This document shows, piece after piece, positions 1 to 6,170 of a stretch of 64,000 nt of DNA. Below the pieces are notes generated by a model. It was not told where the DNA came from. It was given only the letters and a program-made list of their open reading frames with translations, and searched no databases. This stretch comes from Candidatus Binatia bacterium (lineage in GTDB: Bacteria > Desulfobacterota > Binatia > Bin18). The stretch spans positions 248,001-312,000 of the forward strand of contig JAJEFA010000021.1 of NCBI GenBank assembly GCA_022820725.1, read 5' to 3'. The position numbers and the translations under genes were made by a program. Each line of letters opens with the position of its first letter. Within the stretch, counting starts at the first letter, position 1.

Positions 1-270
1 AAAGCCGATAGTCGGTAGCCCGAGTTGGATATCTGAGCGGTCAATGACGCTCACCGCTGCCGGTACTTCGGCTAGGGAGGTATTGCTCCGGGTCGCGGTA
101 ACGACGATGGGCTCAAGCTCGGTTGGGCTTGATGGCTGGGCCTGGGAGCCGGGCATGTCTGAAGCCCCTGGCGAGCCCGTACTCTGAGCGAGTGCTGGGT
201 TGCGGAAGGCCAAAGACACCCCTAGCAGGAATGGCACAAAGGAAAGAAGAGCTATGGTCTTATTGTACAA
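1..270 (-). CDS. TonB-dependent receptor, N-terminal fragment (cut by window edge)
   Basis: Ninety codons are open from a TTG at 268-270 to the left edge. The frame gives a signal peptide (NKT, then a hydrophobic stretch ending ALAQS), a Pro/Ser-rich linker and a TonB-box and plug start reading ELEPIVVTATR followed by AAVSVIDRSDIQ. This is the usual N-terminus of outer-membrane TonB-dependent receptors that import chelated metals or cofactors. A GGAGG lies 5 nt before the TTG, and no ATG or GTG suits the signal peptide, so TTG is the likely start. The substrate cannot be told from the fragment. The gene is divergent from the ArsC-like gene. Confidence 0.8.
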   Translation of the reverse strand, partial: MYNKTIALLSFVPFLLGVSLAFRNPALAQSTGSPGASDMPGSQAQPSSPTELEPIVVTATRSNTSLAEVPAAVSVIDRSDIQLGLPTIGF

Positions 271-393
271 AACTCCCTCCGATTGGTAGGACAAGAGGGC
301 GTATAGCCTATGGGTGATTTGAGGATTCTGTCAAGTAAGGATACTGTCTGATCCGGTCTCTCCCGGCTGTTTGCATGGGAGAAGGAGCGACCG

Positions 394-735
394 ATGAATA
401 TTCAGATTTTTGGCCTGAAAAAATGTTCTGAGACTCGCAAGGCCCAGCGCTTTTTCAAGGAGCGTCGGATTCCTTTTCATTTTATTGATCTCAGCCAAAA
501 AGAAATGTCAAAGGGCGAACTGCGCTCGGTGGCGGCGCGGGTCCCCTTGGAGGACTTGATCGACACGGCAGGCAAGCGATTTGTGGAGAGAGGACTAGTG
601 CATGCGTCGCTAAACGCCGCCCGGATCGAAACCCTGCTCCTTGAAGACGCTCTTCTCATACGAACGCCCGTTGTCCGCAACGGCAAAGAGGCAACGGTCG
701 GGAACTGTCCCGAGGTTTGGAAAACGTGGTCCTGA
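394..735 (+). CDS. ArsC/Spx-family thioredoxin-fold protein
   Basis: This 113-residue protein has the length and pattern of the ArsC/YffB/Spx family: an N-terminal beta strand (MNIQIFGLKKC), a single Cys at position 11 followed by SETRKA, and a C-terminal LIRTPVV segment containing the family's conserved Arg and cis-Pro. The active site is Cys-X3-Arg, as in glutathione-linked arsenate reductases and YffB-like proteins, not the CXXC of Spx. It may be a glutathione-dependent reductase. No ars operon genes are nearby, so arsenate as the substrate is not supported. A GGAGAAGGAGCG Shine-Dalgarno region precedes the ATG. Confidence 0.8.
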   Translation: MNIQIFGLKKCSETRKAQRFFKERRIPFHFIDLSQKEMSKGELRSVAARVPLEDLIDTAGKRFVERGLVHASLNAARIETLLLEDALLIRTPVVRNGKEATVGNCPEVWKTWS

Positions 736-759
736 CCGGGACTCGGGTCCGAGCCCCGG
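736..759. terminator. Possible bidirectional hairpin between convergent genes
   Basis: Directly after the stop of the ArsC-like gene, CCGGGACTCGG can pair with CCGAGCCCCGG with one mismatch. It lies in the 34-bp gap between two convergent genes. There is no T-run on either side, so an intrinsic terminator is not certain. Confidence 0.35.
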
Positions 760-769
760 CTCTCGACGG

Positions 770-1540
770 TTATGCCAGCGGCTCTGGGGCGTGTTTGATC
801 TGCTGCCACTGGGCCGGGTCATGACCGTAGAGAATCGTCGCGCCTTGTTTGTCTCTCAGGTTGCGTAGCGTACCGAGCGAGCGATACATCTCATCCGTGT
901 CATAGGCAATCGACGGCAGCATATTCTCATCCATATTGCGCTTGGTATAACAAGCATCCGCGGTCACTACGATGTCCGTGCCTTTGGTGATGCGAATACG
1001 CATGGACTGATGGCCTGGGGTATGGCCATGGGTTGGCAAAAGCACCAGCGTACCATCGTCAAAGATGTCCAGCTCACCGTCTACGGGCTGATAGTTGAGC
1101 GGGTGGTCGTAGTCCTGAGGGTCAAAAAACGCTTTTTCTCGGAGGGCCGGGTCTTTTGACGCTTCCAACTCGTTCTTCTGAACGAGGAATGTTGAGTGCG
1201 GAAAAAACTCGTTCCCGCCCGCATGATCGAAGTGGAAGTGCGAGTTGACCACATAGGTAATATCGTCTGGAGTAAGCTTGAATTTCGCCAACTGGCTGAC
1301 AATTTCCTCGCCCGGCTTGGCGCGGGGGGCAAACGCATCGGCAATATCGCCAAGACGACCCTTGGCATCGTCTATACAGGAGCAGTGCACGCCGGTGTCA
1401 AAGACCACGTTTCCCTTGGGATGGGTAATTAAATAGCTCGGTACCGGGATGGTGATCTGCTCCCCCTGTTCGTCTTGCGGAAAGAAGAGCCGGCTGTCAA
1501 ATTCGAGAAAGCCCACGGGCATAGAGAACACTTGAAGCAT
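770..1540 (-). CDS. Metallo-beta-lactamase fold hydrolase, N-acyl homoserine lactonase family
   Basis: The 256-residue protein carries the binuclear zinc motif HFHFDH (His101, His103, Asp105, His106). Further ligand candidates are the His in the THGHTPGH stretch, the Asp in TADACY and the His in YGHDP. Size and motif spacing fit the AiiA/AttM lactonase branch, which opens lactone rings and can quench acyl-homoserine lactone signals; many members act on other lactones. There is no signal peptide, so it is cytoplasmic. GGAGGGACGT precedes the ATG. Its upstream region holds a copy of the interspersed palindromic element. No luxI/luxR genes are in the window, so a signalling role is open. Confidence 0.82.
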   Translation of the reverse strand: MLQVFSMPVGFLEFDSRLFFPQDEQGEQITIPVPSYLITHPKGNVVFDTGVHCSCIDDAKGRLGDIADAFAPRAKPGEEIVSQLAKFKLTPDDITYVVNSHFHFDHAGGNEFFPHSTFLVQKNELEASKDPALREKAFFDPQDYDHPLNYQPVDGELDIFDDGTLVLLPTHGHTPGHQSMRIRITKGTDIVVTADACYTKRNMDENMLPSIAYDTDEMYRSLGTLRNLRDKQGATILYGHDPAQWQQIKHAPEPLA

Positions 1541-1609
1541 ACGTCCCTCCTCTTACGCGTCGGTACACGTCGATATGCGGACCACAATGTCAGGTATTGG
1601 ATACGAGGT

Positions 1610-1663
1610 AAAGAGCGGACGTATCCTCCATTAGACATCAGATGCTGGACACGTTTACTCTTT
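1610..1663. repeat. Interspersed palindromic element, copy A (diverged)
   Basis: This 54-bp copy has one good arm (GGACACGTTTACTCTTT at 1647-1663) and one decayed arm (AAAGAGCGGACGTATCC at 1610-1626), with the shared internal words TCCTCCA and CAGATGCTGG. Aligned with copy C it is in the same orientation. It lies between two minus-strand genes, the lactonase-like gene and the RRM gene. Confidence 0.75.
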
Positions 1664-1722
1664 CCAGCCGGGAGGTATGGGCGGACCCACCTTTGGGGTC
1701 GAGAGGCGCAGGGGGGAGGCGC

Positions 1723-1749
1723 AAAAACGGCGGGCTGTGGCACCCGCCG
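1723..1749 (-). terminator. Intrinsic terminator of the RRM gene
   Basis: On the minus strand CGGCGGG, an 8-nt loop and CCCGCCG form a perfect 7-bp GC stem followed directly by TTTTTG. It sits about 26 bp past the stop codon of the RNA-binding protein gene. Confidence 0.8.
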
Positions 1750-1775
1750 TCACTTTGCAGCTGAGAAGACGAGAT

Positions 1776-2153
1776 TTACAAACTGCGCTTTCCGCGACGA
1801 AGATTGCGACGACTGCCCTTTGGCTTTGCGCCGCCCCTCGGCCCTCCCCAGGGTCGTTCAAAAGAACGCTCGCCACCACCCGAAGGGTATGAGGGCCGGC
1901 GGGGGGGACGGTCCTCCGCTTGGTTGACCCGGAGATTTCTGCCGTCGAGTTCGTATCCGTCGAAGCGCTCTACCGCGGCAGGAATGGAGGCGGGGTCGGT
2001 GAACTCGACAAAGGCGAATCCCCGCGGCCGGCCGGTCGCCCGGTCAGACGGGAGAAAAACTTCGACGAGTTCGCCCACTTCGGAAAAAAGTGTCTCCAGT
2101 TCACCCCGTGTGGTGTCAAAGTTCAGGTTTCCAACAAAAATTTTGTTTCCGAT
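1776..2153 (-). CDS. RRM-domain RNA-binding protein, apparent ATC start
   Basis: The frame encodes one RRM: RNP2 is KIFVGNL near the N-terminus and RNP1 is RGFAFVEF about 40 residues later. An Arg/Gly/Pro-rich basic tail ending RRGKRSL follows. Such one-RRM proteins are glycine-rich, cold-responsive RNA chaperones in bacteria. RNP2 lies upstream of the first GTG, so that GTG cannot be the start. Between the in-frame stop and RNP2 there is no ATG, GTG or TTG. AGGAGG (2159-2164) stands 5 nt before ATC (2151-2153), giving a protein that begins (M)GNKIFVGNL, which is the normal start of the family. CTG further upstream is the alternative, but it lies before the Shine-Dalgarno site. Confidence 0.8.
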   Translation of the reverse strand: MGNKIFVGNLNFDTTRGELETLFSEVGELVEVFLPSDRATGRPRGFAFVEFTDPASIPAAVERFDGYELDGRNLRVNQAEDRPPRRPSYPSGGGERSFERPWGGPRGGAKPKGSRRNLRRGKRSL

Positions 2154-2164
2154 GATGACCTCCT

Positions 2165-2518
2165 CTCGGGTCAGTCCACACCAGCGTCAGACGGTGTAGA
2201 GTCCCCGTGGCCGTAACGACCAAGTTGAAATGCTATGAATCCTTTATGACAAGCCGGTACAGGAAGATTGGCAGTATGACGCGAAATACGGAGATGTACA
2301 ACCCTATACGAGTATCCCGGACAAGAGGAGCATCCATATCTCGAGGGTGTTTTTTGCCCCGATACCAGGGCGTGCAGAGATTGTCATGCCAGAACGGGAG
2401 AGCGGCTATCGTGGGCTGGGGGGAGGAACTGAGCGGACTGCGCGTGAAGCGGTCAGGATGCAGTAATAACAGTGGATCATAATCCCGAACATCTTGAGCG
2501 TAGCCCCGGGCCGAACGA
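2165..2518. other. Intergenic region without recognised gene
   Basis: About 350 bp lie between the end of the alternative complex III operon and the RRM gene. It probably holds the RRM promoter. A 91-codon plus-strand frame (2207-2482) has no family resemblance and no good ribosome-binding site. No tRNA-like or clear hairpin structure was seen. Confidence 0.5.
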
Positions 2519-3709
2519 TCAGGCTGCAGGAAGCCGTATGGGAAATACTCTCATCCAAGCCCGAAATGCCAGTGTGAACAGAGCGAAGAACCCTAGTAGC
2601 ACCCCCAATTCAACCCACCCAAGGGGGAGCCAGTCTTCCTGCCATATAGAGGGGACAATCAGGACGTAGCGCTCGAGCCACATACCGACCAGGATAAGGG
2701 CGCTGATGCAGGCTAAAGCAGCAGGGGCACGTTTGACCCATTGCAGCAGCAGGATAGGGAAAGGCAGGAGAAAATTGAGAAGCAAGACAAAAAAACTGAT
2801 CACCGTCCACGGCTCGTCAAACAAACGGACGGCGAGAAAACCGGTCTCCTCCGGCAGATTGCCATACCAAATCGGTAAATACTGACACCAGAACAGATAG
2901 GTCCATAAGACACAAAAGCCAAAGATGAGTTTGCCCAGGTCGTGGCTGCGTTCGGCAGAAAAGAGAGTGGCTACACGCCTCGGCACGGCGAGAATGGCGA
3001 GGAGGCTGAGTCCCGCATACAGATTCCCGATGCAAAAATAGGCACCGAATAAGGTGCTGATCCAGTGTGGTTCAAGCGCCATCACCAGATCAAAGGCAAA
3101 CAGGCTGAAGACAAGCGCGTAGAGCACAAGAAAAACGGACGAGCGGGTCGTGAGCTGCCGTTGCCGCCTGGCTGTATTCGCGACGTTCTCGTGGGAAACA
3201 AACGGGACCAATACACGAGGGAGAGTGCGACTTGCTCGGAGTGAAGCCTGCAGCAGGGCGAACCCGCAGCCGTAGAGGAGAACGCAACCAAAGAGGGTGC
3301 GGAGTATCAGGAAGGGCTGGTTCAGCCAAGCTTGTTTGGCCGGTATCGGGTCAGAGATCCACGAGAAAAGGTGTTCACTGCCCAGAAAGAGAAAAAAAAG
3401 AAGCAGAAAAAAGGAGGTTGGCAGAAAAGCGGCCAGCGCCTCGGCAAGCTGCCGTAACGGTCCAGCCCATTCCGCTTTTGTGATCTGAAGAAGGGCTGAA
3501 AACGCCAGTCCGCTGAGTGCCAGCCCCGACCAGAAAAGCCAGTTGACCAGATAGGCCTGCCATGCCCGTTGGGCGTTCTCCCCGGTAACACCCATGAAAA
3601 AAGTGATCAGACCCAACCCGGCCAGGACCCACAGACCAAGGGTAAAAGGGCGAGATGGCGTATCTGGAGATACGCCCTGAGATACTCCTGCAGGGGACTC
3701 GGCACTCAT
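2519..3709 (-). CDS. actF: Alternative complex III subunit ActF (NrfD-like quinol-binding subunit)
   Basis: This is a polytopic membrane protein of 396 residues with about ten hydrophobic segments. It is the last gene of the act operon and is related to the NrfD/PsrC family. In alternative complex III, ActF and ActC form the membrane part that oxidises quinol. The upstream frame extends further, but ATG at 3707-3709 is preferred because it overlaps the actE stop as ATGA, implying translational coupling. The N-terminus is a short hydrophilic Ser/Pro-rich stretch before the first helix (LGLWVLAGLGLITFFMGVTG). Confidence 0.85.
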   Translation of the reverse strand: MSAESPAGVSQGVSPDTPSRPFTLGLWVLAGLGLITFFMGVTGENAQRAWQAYLVNWLFWSGLALSGLAFSALLQITKAEWAGPLRQLAEALAAFLPTSFFLLLFFLFLGSEHLFSWISDPIPAKQAWLNQPFLILRTLFGCVLLYGCGFALLQASLRASRTLPRVLVPFVSHENVANTARRQRQLTTRSSVFLVLYALVFSLFAFDLVMALEPHWISTLFGAYFCIGNLYAGLSLLAILAVPRRVATLFSAERSHDLGKLIFGFCVLWTYLFWCQYLPIWYGNLPEETGFLAVRLFDEPWTVISFFVLLLNFLLPFPILLLQWVKRAPAALACISALILVGMWLERYVLIVPSIWQEDWLPLGWVELGVLLGFFALFTLAFRAWMRVFPIRLPAA

Positions 3710-4278
3710 TGTGACTGATCCCGTCGGGCTCCCTGCTGTTGGAGATGGCGAACGTAATTCACAAGGTCCCACCGCTCTGTGGTTGAAAGCGCGTGTTGAT
3801 AGGCAGGCATTACCAGTCCGCCGCTCCGGATGGTGGCATACAGATACCCGTCTTTTTGGTTTCTGATTCTCTCTGTATGCAGGTCCGAAGAAGGAACGAC
3901 CTTGCCGACCATCTGGCCGTCGCCTCTGCCCTGCTCACCGTGGCACATCGCACAGTAAATTCGAAATAACCCTTCCCCGTTCTGGATGGACTGGGGTGTG
4001 GGCTCAGCCGGATTCCGCACACGCAGGCCAGCCTTGATGCGCTCGGTGATGCGCGACGACATAGGCGGTTCAATGCCCGTTGTCGGCACGCTATCGGCCA
4101 CGGGTGGCCGAGCAGCGGTTCCGGCCTCAAGCTCGGGCTGCCAATACATATCATCATTCCAGGGCAGGGCATGGGCAAAGGTCGCACAAAAGAGTCCCAG
4201 ACCCAGAGAGAGAATGACGCGACTCCATACCCGGCCATGGCTACCCGTGCCGGCGTGATGCCTAAACACCTTGACCAT
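3706..4278 (-). CDS. actE: Alternative complex III subunit ActE (monohaem cytochrome c)
   Basis: The 190-residue protein has an N-terminal membrane anchor or signal (VILSLGLGLFCATFAHA) and one haem c site CAMCH followed by GEQGRGDGQM. A Met in GGLVMPAYQ is the likely distal ligand. This is the usual ActE pattern of a single cytochrome c domain that takes electrons from the iron-sulfur and haem wire of the complex. The start is ATG at 4276-4278 because AGGAGG lies 3 nt upstream; an upstream in-frame ATG lacks a site. It overlaps the end of actCD by 17 bp. Confidence 0.87.
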   Translation of the reverse strand: MVKVFRHHAGTGSHGRVWSRVILSLGLGLFCATFAHALPWNDDMYWQPELEAGTAARPPVADSVPTTGIEPPMSSRITERIKAGLRVRNPAEPTPQSIQNGEGLFRIYCAMCHGEQGRGDGQMVGKVVPSSDLHTERIRNQKDGYLYATIRSGGLVMPAYQHALSTTERWDLVNYVRHLQQQGARRDQSQ

Positions 4279-6151
4279 AGACCTCCTCTGCGCCACCGGC
4301 CGTGATCAGCCGTCGGACAGTGCCGGTCTGCTCAGCGGTACACGGGACGAGCAGACCAAAGCGGTCCTCCGAAAAACGCGGGTCGTGTGTGATCGCAACC
4401 GTACGCGCCGGCAGCCGGGCGTTGACGAGCAGTCCGATCAGGGTGGCAATCGCCCCAAAGAGAATGGTTAGCTCAAAGGCGATAATGGCAAAGGCCGGTA
4501 AGGCCACAATGGGCTTGGCGCTCGTTTGGAGCGGCCAGTCCAAGGCCGTATAGGTGGGTAAGGCAAAGCCGATGGCGCAGCCCAGCAAACCGCCGACCAG
4601 CGTAAAATAGCGAATCGGACTCTTGCGCGGGCCGAGAGCCTCTTCAAGCGTATGGCTCGGAAACGGGGAGACGACGCTAAGGTTCTGATAGCCGTCTCGC
4701 CGCAGGGAGCGGACCGCGTCGACGAGTTTTTCCAGGTTCGTAAAGACACCAACCAGACCGGCTCCACGGCCGACACGAGCCGTTTCGTTGGACGGTGCAA
4801 GGGAATGCTCGGATTCGTCTGTTTCGACTGCCGACGGACCGCTATCCGTAGGTGGTAAGTGTTCCTTAACTTCGGCCAAGGACACGAGTGGCAGGAATTT
4901 CACGAAGAGCAGGAAGAACAAAAAGAACCAGGCAAAACTGCCGACCGTCATCCCCACTTCAACCCACGAAGGCTGGTACAGACCCCAAGCCGAAGGATCG
5001 AACTCGTGCGACAAGGAACTCACGATAATGACAAAGCGCTCCAGCCACATCCCGACATTGACCAGCAGGGCAATGCCGAACAACCACAGTGTACTGGTGC
5101 GGATCGACTTCCACCACAACAGCATGGGGATTACACAGTTGCAGGCGACCATCAGCCAGAACAACGGAGCGTAGTCTCCGACTGCGCGATACCAGAATAT
5201 GCTTCGTTCGTACGGATTGGCGCTATACCAGGCAATAAAGAATTCGCTGGCGTAGGAATAGCTCAGAATCAGCGAGGTAAGAATAATCATTTTGCCCAGA
5301 TTGTCGAAGTGGTAGTCGGTGATATAGGCCTCAAGGCCGAAAATCCTGCGGAGCGGGATGAGCAGGGTCAGGACCATGGCCAGACCGGAGAAGATGGCGC
5401 CGGCGACAAAATAGGGGGCAAAGATCGTGCTGTGCCAGCCGGGTACGATGGACATGGCAAAATCCCAGGACACCACGCTATGCACGGATACCACGAGCGG
5501 GGTGGCCAGGGCTGCAAAAAATCCGTAGGCGCTCAGATAGTGACGCCACTGCCGGTTCGTGCCCTGCCAGCCAAGCGAGAAGAGGGTGTAGAGTTTGCGG
5601 CGCAGCCCTGCGGTGCGGTCACGCGCCGCCCCCAGATCGGGGATCAGACCGATATACCAGAACAGAAAACTCACAGTGAAATAAGTGGTGATCGCAAACG
5701 CATCCCAGACCAGGGGTGACTGAAAATTGACCCAGAGCTGGCGCTGATTGGGATAGGGCAGCAGCCAATAGAAATTCCACGCCCGGCCAAGATGGATAAT
5801 GGGAAACAGGCCGGCGGTCATCACGGCAAAAATCGTCATGGCTTCGGCGCTGCGGGCAATGGGTGTCCGCCAGCGGGCTCGAAACAAAAAGAGGACCGCC
5901 GAAATCAGTGTGCCCGAGTGGGCAATACCGACCCAGAAGACGAAGTTGGTGATATACACGCCCCAGCCGACCGGATGAGCCAGACCGGTCACGCCCAGTC
6001 CCGAGTGAATCTGATAGATCCAGCAATACAGGCCAAAAGCCAGCACCACCAGGTCGCAGCCGAGCAGGGCGTACCAGATACGCGTTGGCGAGCTGAGCAG
6101 GTTTCTGAGCAGGTCGCGGTTGACCTGAAGATAGCTGAGGCTGGTCTGCAT
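4262..6151 (-). CDS. actC-actD: Fused ActC-ActD: NrfD-like quinol-binding subunit joined to DUF3341 subunit
   Basis: The 629-residue product has two parts. Residues 1 to about 440 are an NrfD-like integral membrane protein with about ten helices and matches ActC. After a Glu/Ser/Pro-rich linker (about 440-470), the rest (GLVGVFTNLEKLVDAVRSLR onward) matches ActD/DUF3341: a small ferredoxin-like fold domain and two helices. In most known operons actC and actD are separate genes. The frame is open throughout with no internal ribosome-binding site that demands two proteins. The gene sits between actB and actE, where the two genes normally lie. Confidence 0.87.
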   Translation of the reverse strand: MQTSLSYLQVNRDLLRNLLSSPTRIWYALLGCDLVVLAFGLYCWIYQIHSGLGVTGLAHPVGWGVYITNFVFWVGIAHSGTLISAVLFLFRARWRTPIARSAEAMTIFAVMTAGLFPIIHLGRAWNFYWLLPYPNQRQLWVNFQSPLVWDAFAITTYFTVSFLFWYIGLIPDLGAARDRTAGLRRKLYTLFSLGWQGTNRQWRHYLSAYGFFAALATPLVVSVHSVVSWDFAMSIVPGWHSTIFAPYFVAGAIFSGLAMVLTLLIPLRRIFGLEAYITDYHFDNLGKMIILTSLILSYSYASEFFIAWYSANPYERSIFWYRAVGDYAPLFWLMVACNCVIPMLLWWKSIRTSTLWLFGIALLVNVGMWLERFVIIVSSLSHEFDPSAWGLYQPSWVEVGMTVGSFAWFFLFFLLFVKFLPLVSLAEVKEHLPPTDSGPSAVETDESEHSLAPSNETARVGRGAGLVGVFTNLEKLVDAVRSLRRDGYQNLSVVSPFPSHTLEEALGPRKSPIRYFTLVGGLLGCAIGFALPTYTALDWPLQTSAKPIVALPAFAIIAFELTILFGAIATLIGLLVNARLPARTVAITHDPRFSEDRFGLLVPCTAEQTGTVRRLITAGGAEEVYGQGV

Positions 6152-6170
6152 GGAATCGTATTCAGTGTCG

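Noticed and set aside
2207..2482. A 91-codon plus-strand frame in the gap after actF
   Set aside because: No recognisable motif, no good ribosome-binding site, poor composition.
4859..5719. A 286-codon plus-strand frame opposite actC-actD
   Set aside because: The product is Gln/His/Gly-rich low-quality sequence; the minus-strand gene is certain.
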